DNA from: Bacillus_BD sp963765265
GTDB taxonomy: Bacteria; Bacillota; Bacilli; Bacillales; Cytobacillaceae
DNA length: 64,000 bases
Direction of reading: 5' to 3'
Assembly (NCBI GenBank): GCA_963765265.1
Contig: CAVXVN010000006.1
Coordinates: 682,001-746,000 of the forward strand
Both the position numbers and the translations under genes were made by a program. How positions within the stretch are numbered: position 1 is the first letter of the stretch; each line of letters begins with the position of its first letter. A model generated the notes under the pieces. That model did no database searches. It was not told the DNA's origin and saw only the letters and a program-made list of their open reading frames with translations. This document shows positions 18,645 to 27,547 of this stretch, one piece after another.

Positions 18645-19286
18645 CTATTCATCGATTAGATCGATGTAAAATTGTCCATTTTGAATACTGCAAAAAGCAA
18701 TCTTACTGATGTCAGGGTATCCTTTTTTTTTCAATTGTTGCTTCATCCAAAGCTCTGTTTGTTTAATTCGCCTTAAATGGTCCATTTGAATTTTCCCATC
18801 TATGATAAGAGGTAAGGTTATATCGTCCTCCATTTTATCTTTTTCAAAAACGGATAGTTTTCCAGAAGGTTCAAGGATGGCAAATTCAACATCGGCAATA
18901 TTATGTATATCTTTTTCACGAAGTTGCTGTAATAAATCATCAAAATTATATCGTTGCTGCCGCATCGCCTTTTCATCAATTTTACCTTGATTAATAATAA
19001 TTGTTGGAGAACCATCCACAAGGTCTCTAAATTTTTTACTTTTCAATGATAATCGAGCCATCGTTATCTGAATCATCATCAATACAATAATTGAAGCGAC
19101 TGAATGTAACATCACAGTCGTTGTTTCCTCAATAGCCATTACAGCCATCTCAGCAATCATAATATTGACTACTAAATCAAATACACTTAATTCGCCAATT
19201 TCTCGTTTTCCCATTAGACGAAAAATGATTAGAATCAATAAATATAAAAATATAGTCCTAACTATCATCATGGCAAGTTCACTCAT
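18645..19286 (-). CDS. yrbG: DUF421/YetF-like membrane protein (YrbG)
   Basis: This 213-residue protein has three N-terminal membrane segments (about 5-25, 35-55, 60-80). A cytoplasmic DUF421 domain follows, with the typical GKREIGELSVFDLVVNIMIAEMAV and RQQRYNFDDLLQQLREKDI segments. Related proteins (YetF, YrbG, YcaP) are membrane proteins of unclear role with a DUF421 fold. YetF-type homologues act in spore germinosome-independent nutrient sensing or spore membrane contexts in some reports, which I do not claim here. Start ATG follows ggagagggggg. Context matches B. subtilis yrbG. Confidence 0.8.
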   Translation of the reverse strand: MSELAMMIVRTIFLYLLILIIFRLMGKREIGELSVFDLVVNIMIAEMAVMAIEETTTVMLHSVASIIVLMMIQITMARLSLKSKKFRDLVDGSPTIIINQGKIDEKAMRQQRYNFDDLLQQLREKDIHNIADVEFAILEPSGKLSVFEKDKMEDDITLPLIIDGKIQMDHLRRIKQTELWMKQQLKKKGYPDISKIAFCSIQNGQFYIDLIDE

Positions 19287-19481
19287 CTTAAATCCCCCCT
19301 CTCCGATAGTACAAACTTATTGTGTACCACCTTAAGGAAATCATGATGGAAACATTTTCTTTTCATCATTCTAATAAAAGATAATAGAAAATTTGATTCT
19401 ATTTGGAAGATCTTATGAATATGCTTGTACAAAGAGAATAGGCTGATCATTATGATTCCCAGCCTCAAGTATGGAAAGGAG

Positions 19482-19880
19482 ATGGTGATCATCGCAGAAT
19501 CCAAAAATATTGGTAGTGCTATTTTAATTGGTACGATAGCCATTTTTATTTTTGCCATTGTAAGCAGCTTATTGTTTGCATTTTTACTTAGATTTACTTC
19601 CTTACACGAATCATCCGTTCAATTTATCATAACGGCGATCTCGTTTATTTCAATCTTTATGGGTGGGTTTATTTCAGGTGGAAAAGGAAAGCAAAAAGGA
19701 TGGATGCTTGGTGGTCTCACAGGACTTCTCTATTCGATTACTATTTTTTTGTTCCAATTCCTAGGTCTTGATCAATTATTTAATTTCGAGCAAATTGTTT
19801 ATCATATTTGCTATATTTTAATCGCCATGATGGGTGGTATATTAGGAGTCAATCTAAGTGAAAACTCTCGAGCTTCCTAA
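19482..19880 (+). CDS. TIGR04086 family membrane protein (YrzE-like)
   Basis: This small protein has four hydrophobic segments and a GGFISGGKGKQKGWMLGGLTGLLYS loop, typical of the TIGR04086/YrzE family. The start is uncertain. The frame is open from 19425, but the ribosome site aaaggagatggtg (about 19475-19487) lies on top of the in-frame ATG (19482) and GTG (19485). The ATC codons at 19488/19491 would have good spacing. I list the ATG. The function is unknown. It is divergent from the DUF421 gene. Confidence 0.75.
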   Translation: MVIIAESKNIGSAILIGTIAIFIFAIVSSLLFAFLLRFTSLHESSVQFIITAISFISIFMGGFISGGKGKQKGWMLGGLTGLLYSITIFLFQFLGLDQLFNFEQIVYHICYILIAMMGGILGVNLSENSRAS

Positions 19881-19885
19881 AATAG

Positions 19886-19985
19886 AAAAGCAGAAGAGCC
19901 TAGCTCAATCTAAAGGCTTAGCTTGTGACCTTGAGGGGCTAGGCGCTGGTCCTAGACAACTATCTAAATTCAAAAAGTTATACTT
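19886..19985. repeat. Hairpin repeat between the TIGR04086 gene and yajC
   Basis: Inverted arms gcctagc (19899-19905) and gctaggc (about 19938-19944) enclose cttgtgaccttgagg. This G+C-rich block in AT-rich intergenic DNA resembles dispersed Bacillus intergenic repeats. No coding signal was found. Confidence 0.45.
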
Positions 19986-20001
19986 TTTTATCCTTGGCCA
20001 T

Positions 20002-20041
20002 AAAAAAATGGAGACAGTGTATAAGCTGCCTCCATTTTTTA
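20002..20041. terminator. Terminator between TIGR04086 gene and yajC
   Basis: The arms aaaaatggag and ctccattttt form a stem with T-runs on both strands between convergent genes. Confidence 0.75.
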
Positions 20042-20062
20042 TGTTTTGATTATATTCTATTA

Positions 20063-20326
20063 TTAAACAGATTCAACAACATCACGAATCGCATTTCTTT
20101 CAAATGTAAGACGACTTCCATCTCCACATTTAATAATCACTTTCACTTCATCAACAGAATCAACGATTCCATGAAGGCCACCAATCGTAACAACCTTGTC
20201 ACCCTTTTTTAATTCATTCTGCATTTTTTGTACAGCTTTTTGCTTTTTTTGCTGTGGGCGAATTAACAAGAAATAAAATAGAACAAACATAAGAATAATT
20301 GGTCCTAATGTTCCCAACAAATCCAT
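20063..20326 (-). CDS. yajC: Preprotein translocase subunit YajC
   Basis: This 87-residue single-pass membrane protein associates with SecDF-YidC. The N-terminal helix is LGPIILMFVLFYFLLIRPQQKK, followed by the conserved cytoplasmic KGDKVVTIGGLHGIVDSVDE. The start ATG has an aaggaggg site. It lies 35 nt after tgt on the same strand, the conserved queA-tgt-yajC order. Confidence 0.95.
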   Translation of the reverse strand: MDLLGTLGPIILMFVLFYFLLIRPQQKKQKAVQKMQNELKKGDKVVTIGGLHGIVDSVDEVKVIIKCGDGSRLTFERNAIRDVVESV

Positions 20327-20361
20327 TTCTTTTCCCTCCTTTCAACATCTATTATTTAAAA

Positions 20362-21501
20362 TTAAAAGTTTTTCGCATTTGGCTTATTAAATCCATATTG
20401 CTCAAAAAACTCTTCTTTAAAGTCCCCCAGTCGATCTTCTCTAATCGCTTGTCTGACTTGCTCCATTAATTTTACCAGAAAATGCAGGTTATGATAAGAT
20501 GTTAATCGAATTCCGAATGTTTCGTCACAACGAATAAGATGACGAATATAGGCACGACTGTAATTACGGCATGTATAGCAATCACAATTTTCATCAATCG
20601 GACCGAAATCCTTTGCATATTTAGCATTTTTTACAACCAATCGACCGCTTGATGTCATCAAGGTTCCATTTCTCGCAATTCGAGTAGGCAAAACACAATC
20701 AAACATATCAATTCCTCTGATTGCACCATCAATTAACGAATCTGGTGAACCAACTCCCATTAAATAACGAGGCTTATTAGACGGTAGTAATGGGGTAGTA
20801 AATTCCAGCATCCGATTCATGATGTCTTTTGGCTCTCCAACAGAAAGCCCTCCAATTGCATAGCCAGGAAAATCAAGTGAAACAAGTTCTCGAGCACTTT
20901 GTTTTCTTAATTCTTCATATTCTCCGCCTTGAACAATGCCAAATAGACCTTGTGTCTCTGGTCTTTGATGGGCATGTAAGCACCGTTCCGCCCAGCGAGA
21001 CGTTCTTTCAACAGATTTTTTCATATAATCATATTCAGCGGGAAATGGAGGGCACTCATCAAAAGCCATCATGATATCAGAACCAAGGTCATTTTGAATT
21101 TCCATCGCTTTTTCAGGTGAAAGAAAAAGTTTGTCCCCATTTAAGTGATTGCGGAAATGAACGCCTTCTTCTTCAATTTTACGAAACTTACTTAAACTAA
21201 ATACTTGAAATCCACCTGAGTCGGTTAAAATAGCTCGATCCCAGTTCATAAATTTATGCAGTCCGCCAGCTTCTTTTACAATTTCATGTCCTGGACGAAG
21301 CCATAAATGATAGGTATTGCTTAATATAATCTTTGCTCCCATTTCTTTTAATTCTTCAGGCGACATCGTCTTTACTGTTGCTAATGTCCCTACAGGCATA
21401 AAAGTAGGTGTATCAAATGATCCATGTGGTGTATGCACACGACCTAAACGAGCACCCGTTTGTTTACATGTTTTGATTAATTCATAGGTTACTGCAGTCA
21501 A
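20362..21501 (-). CDS. tgt: tRNA-guanine transglycosylase
   Basis: This enzyme exchanges guanine-34 for preQ1 in GUN-anticodon tRNAs (queuosine pathway). It has 379 residues, the usual length. The nucleophile Asp lies in LTDSGGFQVFSL, the second in MDVFDCVLPTR-like DMFDCVLPTRIARNG, and the zinc site in CDCYTCRNYSRAYIRHL. The start is TTG with aaggag 8 nt upstream. It lies downstream of queA, with a repeat in the 143-nt gap. Confidence 0.96.
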   Translation of the reverse strand: MTAVTYELIKTCKQTGARLGRVHTPHGSFDTPTFMPVGTLATVKTMSPEELKEMGAKIILSNTYHLWLRPGHEIVKEAGGLHKFMNWDRAILTDSGGFQVFSLSKFRKIEEEGVHFRNHLNGDKLFLSPEKAMEIQNDLGSDIMMAFDECPPFPAEYDYMKKSVERTSRWAERCLHAHQRPETQGLFGIVQGGEYEELRKQSARELVSLDFPGYAIGGLSVGEPKDIMNRMLEFTTPLLPSNKPRYLMGVGSPDSLIDGAIRGIDMFDCVLPTRIARNGTLMTSSGRLVVKNAKYAKDFGPIDENCDCYTCRNYSRAYIRHLIRCDETFGIRLTSYHNLHFLVKLMEQVRQAIREDRLGDFKEEFFEQYGFNKPNAKNF

Positions 21502-21519
21502 TAAAATTCTCCTTTCAAT

Positions 21520-21622
21520 CAGAAAAGCGCAAGCGACTCGTTAGAGGAACATCGACTAAAAACCGCCACGTCCTGTGGCAAACGTCGACGTCAGCACATC
21601 CTGTGCAAGTCAGTCGCTTACA
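21520..21622. repeat. Dispersed repeat in the queA-tgt gap
   Basis: The block is G+C rich, with agcgcaagcg at its left end. Two internal small palindromes follow, ccacgtcctgtgg (21567-21580) and gcacatcctgtgc (about 21595-21607), and a right end reading gtcgctta. Similar words (agcgcaaagcgc, gcacatcctgtgc) recur at 36927-37045 in the obg-pheB gap. Confidence 0.55.
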
Positions 21623-21644
21623 CTAAACAGTTATCAAATATTCC

Positions 21645-22674
21645 CTAAATAATGAGCATCGCATCGCCAAAGCTGAAAAAACGATATCGTTCATGAACGG
21701 CTGTTTCATAAGCATGCAAAACAGACTCTCTACCAGCTAAAGCACTGACTAACATAATCAAGGTTGATTTTGGAAGATGGAAGTTCGTAATCATCCCGTC
21801 AATTGCTTTGAATTCGTAACCTGGATAGATAAAAATATCGGTCCACCCACTCATCTCACTAAAGCTTCCACCGCCTGCTAGATGCAATCGTTTCAAGCGT
21901 CCGTGTAGAGGTCGTTCCAACTGAAATGATTCTTCCACCAGCACTTTTTACTTCGTTTAATAATAAAGCTGTGCTTTCAGTCATTTGATAAAATTCTGAA
22001 TGCATCTCATGAGCATCAATGTCATCTACACTAACTGGCCTGAAAGTCCCTAAACCAACATGTAAGGTTATAAAGGCAATTTTTATTCCTGCATTTTTAA
22101 TTTCCTTAAGAAGTTCTTCAGTAAAATGCAATCCAGCTGTTGGTGCCGCCGCAGATCCTCTTTCACGTGCATAAACAGTCTGATATCGATCTTGGTCATC
22201 CAACTGTTCTTTTATATAAGGCGGAAGCGGCATTTTCCCTAATTGATCCAATATTTCATAAAAAATTCCATCATATTGAAAATCGAGAATTCGACCACCG
22301 TGCTCTAGTTCTTCAACACAGACTGCTGTTAATAAATTCTCGCCAAAAAGAATTTTCATTCCTTTTTTTATCCGTTTTGCTGGTTTAATGAGCGTTTCCC
22401 AACGATCATTCTCCAATTGTTTCAATAATAGTACTTCTATTTTTGCCCCTGTATCTTCTTTTACGCCAAAAAGTCGAGCAGGTAAAACTTTCGTATCATT
22501 TAAAACTAGGCAATCACCAGGTTTTAAATAGTTTTGGATATGTTTAAACACATCATGCTTTAAATCACCATTTTCTTTATCTAATACCATAAGCCTGCTA
22601 CTTGAACGATCCGTTAGTGGTGTTTGTGCAATTAATTCTTCTGGTAAATGAAAATCAAATAAATCTACTTTCAT
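21645..22674 (-). CDS. queA: S-adenosylmethionine:tRNA ribosyltransferase-isomerase (one frameshift)
   Basis: QueA transfers and isomerises the ribosyl of SAM onto preQ1-tRNA to give epoxyqueuosine. The N-terminal part from 22674 has DFHLPEELIAQTPL and GLHFTEELL. The frame breaks at about 21876-21884, after TSTRTLETIA. The rest resumes in the +1 frame (SEMSGWTDIFIYPGYEFK, NFHLPKSTLIMLVSAL, RYRFFSFGDAMLI). Removing one base gives 342 residues, the B. subtilis length. It is upstream of tgt in the same operon. Confidence 0.92.
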
Positions 22675-22701
22675 GATGTCTCATCCTATCTATATAACGG
22701 T

Positions 22702-22908
22702 TTAACGAAATTTTCCAATGAAGTAAAAAATCAAGGACAGTACAATACTTAATACAATCGAAGTCACAATAGGAAAATAAAAGGTAGTACTCCCCTTTTT
22801 TATGACAAAATCACCTGGCAGCTTTCCAATTGGAATAAATTGCATGAGAAAACCAATAATAAAAATAATGACCCCTATGATCATAAATAATTTGGCCATC
22901 CCAGTCAA
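22702..22908 (-). CDS. DUF2905 family small membrane protein
   Basis: This 68-residue protein has two transmembrane helices flanking the conserved PIGKLPGDFVIKKGSTTFYFPIV loop that defines DUF2905. The start is the TTG at 22908, overlapping the ruvB stop by 4 nt (TTGA) and 10 nt after a ggaggtg site. An internal ATG at 22899 is too far from it. It is translationally coupled to ruvB. The function is unknown. Confidence 0.82.
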   Translation of the reverse strand: MTGMAKLFMIIGVIIFIIGFLMQFIPIGKLPGDFVIKKGSTTFYFPIVTSIVLSIVLSLIFYFIGKFR

Positions 22909-23906
22909 TTATCAGGCACCTCCAACCCTAAATGCCGATAAGCTAATTCTGTCACAAGTCTTCCTCTTGGTGTTCGCTGTAAAAAACCAATTTGGAGCAA
23001 ATACGGCTCATACACATCCTCAATCGTTTGGGATTCTTCGCCGATCGTAGCGGCAATGGTTTCAAGTCCTACTGGTCCACCTCGAAATTTCTCAATCATT
23101 CCACTTAATAATTTATGGTCAATATGATCCAATCCTAAACGATCAACTTGAAGAAGTTCTAAGGCACTTTCAGCAATTTGTTCATCAATTTTCCCATTTC
23201 CACGTACTTGGGCAAAATCACGTACTCTTTTTAATAGGCGATTCGCAATTCTAGGTGTACCACGTGACCTACTCGCAATTTCCCTCGCTGCAAGTGAATC
23301 TATTTCTGTATCCAATACTTCAGCCGTTCGAATGACAATTTCCTCTAATTGTTCACTGCTATAATACTCCAACCGGCTATGAACACCAAATCGATCCCTT
23401 AATGGTGCTGATATTGAGCCTGCTCTCGTTGTTGCTCCAACAAGTGTGAAAGGGGGTAAATCAAGTCTTACAGAGCGAGCTGTAGACCCCTTTCCAATCA
23501 CAATATCTAGACAAAAATCCTCCATTGCAGGATATAGAACCTCTTCTAGTGATCGTGGTAAACGATGAATTTCATCAATAAATAACACATCACCTGGTTC
23601 AAGAACAGTTAATATAGCTGCTAGGTCACCTGGTCGTTCAATCGCTGGTCCTGCCGTTGTTCGAATGTGCACACCCATTTCATTGGCAATAATCGTTGCA
23701 AGGGTCGTTTTTCCAAGTCCAGGGGGTCCATATAGAAGAACATGATCCAAGGTTTCTTGTCGAAGCTTTGCGGCTTCTATAAACACTGCTAAATTTTCTT
23801 TTACTTTTTCCTGTCCGATATATTGTTTTAAGGTTTGTGGACGAAGGCTGGTTTCAAAAGATAATTCTCCCAGTTCCACTTCACTTGAAATAATCCGATC
23901 TTCCAT
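22905..23906 (-). CDS. ruvB: Holliday junction branch migration helicase RuvB
   Basis: This hexameric AAA+ motor drives Holliday junction branch migration with RuvA. It has 333 residues. Walker A is LLYGPPGLGKTTLA, Walker B is LFIDEIHRL, sensor 1 is LVGATTRAGS and the arginine finger region is PLRDRFGVHSRL. The C-terminal winged helix ends with PYLLQIGFLQRTPRGR. The length is normal. It is separated from ruvA by 130 nt containing a short repeat. Confidence 0.97.
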   Translation of the reverse strand: MEDRIISSEVELGELSFETSLRPQTLKQYIGQEKVKENLAVFIEAAKLRQETLDHVLLYGPPGLGKTTLATIIANEMGVHIRTTAGPAIERPGDLAAILTVLEPGDVLFIDEIHRLPRSLEEVLYPAMEDFCLDIVIGKGSTARSVRLDLPPFTLVGATTRAGSISAPLRDRFGVHSRLEYYSSEQLEEIVIRTAEVLDTEIDSLAAREIASRSRGTPRIANRLLKRVRDFAQVRGNGKIDEQIAESALELLQVDRLGLDHIDHKLLSGMIEKFRGGPVGLETIAATIGEESQTIEDVYEPYLLQIGFLQRTPRGRLVTELAYRHLGLEVPDN

Positions 23907-23962
23907 TCTTCATCACCCCCAACATAAATTGAAATGATTATATAAAAACAATTTTATGATAA

Positions 23963-24012
23963 GATGTGCAATTATCATTATTTTTGGTGCAATTACTATG
24001 ATTTTGGTAAAA
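23963..24012. repeat. GTGCAATTA tandem element, copy 1 (ruvA-ruvB gap)
   Basis: Two direct copies of gtgcaatta about 22 nt apart are each followed by a T/G-rich tail (atttttg, attttgg). A near-identical two-unit block occurs at 59822-59862. Confidence 0.55.
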
Positions 24013-24036
24013 GTCAGACTATTTTTCATAGAAGAT

Positions 24037-24645
24037 TTAGGATCGAAGCAGCATTTGCAATCCTTTTCTAATGTATTGGTCAGTCGTCAGCTGCTCTTTC
24101 TTTAATTCCGGTGAGATTTTTTTTACTTCTCTTTCCGAATACCCAAGAGCCAAAAGAGCAAGAACGGCTTCATCAAATTCTGCATGTTGGCTGTTTGTGT
24201 CAGCAAGCTCAGGATGAAACAAATTCGGGAAAAAGTCAGGCATAACATCAAGCAACTTTCCCTTTAAATCGAGAATCATCTGTCGGGCTGTTTTTTTACC
24301 AACACCAGGGAATTTAACAAGAAATGCCTCATCTTCATTTTCAATAGCCTGAACAACCTGCTGGGGTTCTCCCGATGCAAGAATAGCAATGGCACCCTTT
24401 GGTCCAATCCCTGATACATTTAATAGTTTAGTAAACAACATTTTCTCTTCTCTTGATTGAAAACCATACAAAGCCAGTATATCTTCTCGAACATAAGTAT
24501 AAGTATAAATAATCACTTCTTGACCCGAATATTTTGAATAAGAAAAAGGGTTTGGCGCAACAATTTGGTAGCCTATACCATTATTTTCAACCACCACAAA
24601 TTCTGGTCCAATAAATTGAACTGTTCCTTTAATAAATTCGTACAA
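24037..24645 (-). CDS. ruvA: Holliday junction DNA helicase subunit RuvA
   Basis: RuvA binds four-way junctions and loads RuvB. Its 202 residues have an N-terminal OB fold (MYEFIKGTVQFIGPEFVVVENNGIGY). Tandem helix-hairpin-helix motifs follow (LLNVSGIGPKGAIAIL and FLVKFPGVGKKTARQMI), then the C-terminal UBA-like domain III. The start is TTG with gggagag upstream. It is the first gene of a ruvAB operon, after bofC. Confidence 0.96.
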   Translation of the reverse strand: MYEFIKGTVQFIGPEFVVVENNGIGYQIVAPNPFSYSKYSGQEVIIYTYTYVREDILALYGFQSREEKMLFTKLLNVSGIGPKGAIAILASGEPQQVVQAIENEDEAFLVKFPGVGKKTARQMILDLKGKLLDVMPDFFPNLFHPELADTNSQHAEFDEAVLALLALGYSEREVKKISPELKKEQLTTDQYIRKGLQMLLRS

Positions 24646-24790
24646 TTGAACTTCTCTCCCTTAAATATCTGTACATCCTTTTATCATACACCACTTAGAG
24701 GATTTAGAAAAATGTTCAAATTATTAATATTATTTGTTTCTTACATTTTTTCTATCAATCGAAAATCGATTTCAAAAGAAACATACCTAG

Positions 24791-24822
24791 CAAAAAAGAA
24801 CTGGTTTTTCCCAGTTCTTTAA
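24791..24822 (-). terminator. Terminator of bofC
   Basis: Perfect arms aaagaactgg and ccagttcttt with a 5-nt loop and six T on the minus strand. It overlaps the bofC stop. Confidence 0.85.
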
Positions 24823-25370
24823 TTTGCTTGCTTATCTTGTTTTGAATAGGTTTTAAATGTTTCTAAGACTTCTACATATTGATCTTTGCTTTTAATTGGA
24901 ATTCCTTCTTTCAATTCCAAGCGTTTGCGACTTTCCAATTTTCCAACATCGATTTGAAAAAAAGATTGAATAATATGAGATTTATAGGGCTTTCCATTAA
25001 AAATAGTTAAGATCCCTTCATCCGTCACACCAAAATATCCATTTGCTTTTAATAAAGGAGATATATCATCCATGTCTTTACGAAATACTAACTTATCATT
25101 TTTCACGCCAATAAATTGCCATTCTTCATATTTAGCCCAGAAATTTTCCATTGTATAAATAGTCTCTGTTACGGTCTCTTCACTGATTTCTCCATCTAAA
25201 TACATACACCTTAACATGACTTCTACCTGCAAAGGAAAATTTGTTTCTGCTTCAGAAAATTGATTTGCATAAGCTAATCTTTTATTTTCCCCTTGTGGGC
25301 CCACAGCTGATACGATCCCCCATACAACTACCACGACTGTTAGTATCCGAAAAAAACTTTTAGTTGGCAT
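24819..25370 (-). CDS. bofC: Forespore-secreted intramembrane-protease regulator BofC
   Basis: BofC is exported from the forespore and blocks SpoIVB, delaying pro-sigma-K processing. The frame encodes 183 residues with an N-terminal signal segment (about 8-24, FRILTVVVVVWGIVSAVG). The typical BofC body follows (VMLRCMYLDGEISEETV, FWAKYEEW, FGVTDEGILTIFNG, FFQIDVGKLES). Its place upstream of ruvA is the B. subtilis arrangement. The SpoIVFA/FB complex it regulates indirectly is encoded at 41910-43554. Confidence 0.92.
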   Translation of the reverse strand: MPTKSFFRILTVVVVVWGIVSAVGPQGENKRLAYANQFSEAETNFPLQVEVMLRCMYLDGEISEETVTETIYTMENFWAKYEEWQFIGVKNDKLVFRKDMDDISPLLKANGYFGVTDEGILTIFNGKPYKSHIIQSFFQIDVGKLESRKRLELKEGIPIKSKDQYVEVLETFKTYSKQDKQAN

Positions 25371-25602
25371 AGACGACCGTTCACCTCCCCGTCTCCAAAT
25401 CAGAGACTCTTTTTCTTGTAACTTAACTCACTATTATATTGACCATTTTTTTCATGTTTATCCTTATTTCAATAAAAAACAAAAAAGAATATGTAGAAAT
25501 TGTAGACAGTATGAATATAAGAAAAACAGACAGAAGGCGTTGCTTCTCTCTGTTTTTCTTTACAAAAATTAATTTATGTCGATTTCGAACTCTTACTTCA
25601 GA

Positions 25603-26361
25603 TTAGCGATTATTGTTATTCATTCGAATTAAGTTATTAATATCCAAGTTAAGATCATCTTTAGGTCCACCATTACGCAAATCTTGGTCAATGGTTTTTA
25701 ACCGACTAAATTGACTATCATTTGTTATTAGATGGAGTTTTTTCCCATTTAATTGGGATTGAACAGCTTGTTGAATATTTTTTTTCGTTTCTACTTCACG
25801 ACTTTTATTGTTTAATCGCACGCCAACCAATACTTTATTCCCATGGATTACCGTTTTAGCTTCCTTAACATTTTCTACATTTTCAACCAGTTGTGTGATT
25901 CTTTCATTCATATTTCCATTGTTTCCATTGTAATAACTTTGACGTGTTACGTGATTTGAATTATTTAGGTGTCCATGATAATTTTGATCATTTCCACCAA
26001 TTAGTGGTTCCCTTGAGTTTAGATTACCATCATACCCATTCGCAGTTGGATTGGGATACACATTAGGATTTACATCGTTTACTCTATTGTTGTTTTCATT
26101 TCTCACTCGTAAAAATCTTTGATTTGTATTGCGTTCTGTCCCCAAGGAATGATCCATAATCTCTGTCACTGGACCATCATTGTCCGCACCATCTAATAAA
26201 ACAGCATTTCCACCCTTATTTTCATGGTTTTCATTTGAGTAATATCCAACCGTGAGCGGTTCATCTGTGCGTACATCTTTAGCTGTTTGATCACCATTTC
26301 CACAGCCAACAAGACCTAATACTAAAATGGGCACCAATCCAAATTTTTGATATTTCCGCAA
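25603..26361 (-). CDS. YhcN/YlaJ-family spore lipoprotein (CoxA-like)
   Basis: This 252-residue lipoprotein has a signal peptide with lipobox LGLVGC (lipidated Cys at about 20). An Asn-rich low-complexity middle (about 70-155) follows. The C-terminal YhcN/YlaJ domain has VENVKEAKTVIHGNKVLVGVRL. In B. subtilis the equivalent gene downstream of safA is coxA, a spore cortex protein. The start is TTG with ggaggggtgg about 10 nt upstream. Sporulation-specific expression is inferred from the family. Confidence 0.8.
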   Translation of the reverse strand: MRKYQKFGLVPILVLGLVGCGNGDQTAKDVRTDEPLTVGYYSNENHENKGGNAVLLDGADNDGPVTEIMDHSLGTERNTNQRFLRVRNENNNRVNDVNPNVYPNPTANGYDGNLNSREPLIGGNDQNYHGHLNNSNHVTRQSYYNGNNGNMNERITQLVENVENVKEAKTVIHGNKVLVGVRLNNKSREVETKKNIQQAVQSQLNGKKLHLITNDSQFSRLKTIDQDLRNGGPKDDLNLDINNLIRMNNNNR

Positions 26362-26515
26362 GCTAGCACCACCCCTCCATTAATAATGAGCATTTATCTT
26401 GCCAGAACTCTTCTGACTCCATAACCGATAGAAGACAGTGGCTAAGTTATGCTCTTGATTAGGTTGTGAGAGGAGTGACCATTTCATGCTGTAATATATA
26501 TCCATTTATTTATCA

Positions 26516-27547
26516 TTACTTTAATTTGCTTTCTAATTCTTTCATAAAGGATTTCCTTTTTTCAAATTGATTTAATGTTAATTCTACAATAGGACGAACT
26601 TTTCTCTTTTGATGAAAGGTATGCTCTTTAACCAACCTGTTCCATTCACGTAAAATATCACTAGGAAATGCAAGTCCATACAAAAAAACTTTCTGATTTA
26701 GTAAAGGTTGAAATGGTTCGAATGTGTCCAATTCTGTTAATGACCAATTTAGAAAAGGAAGAATTCGATTAGCATATTGTAAATAATCTGCTATTTCAGG
26801 GCCTATACTGATCAAGTCAAAATCAATTAAAAACAAATCTCCTTTTGAGGTTCTCATAAAATTATGATGGGCTACATCTCCGTGTAATATAACCTTTGGT
26901 AATTTTTCTAATGTATCCTTTTCCTGCCTTAATCCTGATAAAGACCATTCAACCCAAGTAAAAAGTTCTGTTATGATCTCTCTTTCTAAGAAAAAAGAAA
27001 TCAAGGGAAGATTCCTTTTAAATAAAGTAGACCTCTCCTCCCACTTTTCAACTAAGTGAAAGGTAGGCAAAATCGTATTGTAACTCCCTTGAAGTTTCAT
27101 TGTAGTTTGATGAAATTGATTTAATAACTGAAGACCTTCACGGCAATTTTCTTTCGTATCAAATCGAAAAGGTTCGTTTGCCTTATGAACGTATTCAAGA
27201 CAACCATAATATTTCTTTTGTAAGCATAATGCTTTCTTATCTGAAAAAGAATAAAAAGAATACGTATTTCGAAAACCATTCTTTTTTAACGAATTTGTAA
27301 AGGCCTCTTGAATTTTCAAGCGTTTATAAGAGGGAAATTCCTTTAATACAAACTGAAGATCCTTTGCTTTAACTTTGTATACTTGGTCTTTTATACGTGA
27401 TATTTCAATGATTTGAAAAGGGAGACTCTCATTTAAATAAGAGAGGAGACGATCATGGTAACTATCGTCTCCTCGATATTTAGCCGTTATATTCACTGCC
27501 TTCTTCAAACGTTTGTTCCTGTATTTCAGGTTCAAACCCGTATCCAT
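26516..27547 (-). CDS. APH-fold (CotS-like) kinase downstream of safA
   Basis: The frame encodes up to 343 residues of an aminoglycoside-phosphotransferase/CotS-type kinase. The catalytic loop HGDVAHHNFM and metal-binding LIDFD are intact, in contrast to ysxE at 60215. The start is unsettled. The ATG at 27547 overlaps the safA end by 68 nt and lacks a ribosome site, while a GTG at 27496 is an alternative. A strong hairpin (27443-27474) falls within the early coding region. Family members of this kind include spore coat proteins, so a coat role is inferred from context only. Confidence 0.72.
   Translation of the reverse strand: MDTGLNLKYRNKRLKKAVNITAKYRGDDSYHDRLLSYLNESLPFQIIEISRIKDQVYKVKAKDLQFVLKEFPSYKRLKIQEAFTNSLKKNGFRNTYSFYSFSDKKALCLQKKYYGCLEYVHKANEPFRFDTKENCREGLQLLNQFHQTTMKLQGSYNTILPTFHLVEKWEERSTLFKRNLPLISFFLEREIITELFTWVEWSLSGLRQEKDTLEKLPKVILHGDVAHHNFMRTSKGDLFLIDFDLISIGPEIADYLQYANRILPFLNWSLTELDTFEPFQPLLNQKVFLYGLAFPSDILREWNRLVKEHTFHQKRKVRPIVELTLNQFEKRKSFMKELESKLK
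27443..27474 (-). terminator. Hairpin just after the safA stop
   Basis: Perfect 11-bp arms (gaggagacgat and its inverse) with a 10-nt loop, 6 nt after the safA stop. It has only a weak T-tail, so it may attenuate rather than fully terminate. It also lies in the beginning of the kinase frame. Confidence 0.5.

Noticed and set aside
19858..20049. Plus-strand 63-codon frame after the TIGR04086 gene
   Set aside because: It reads through an intergenic repeat and a terminator.
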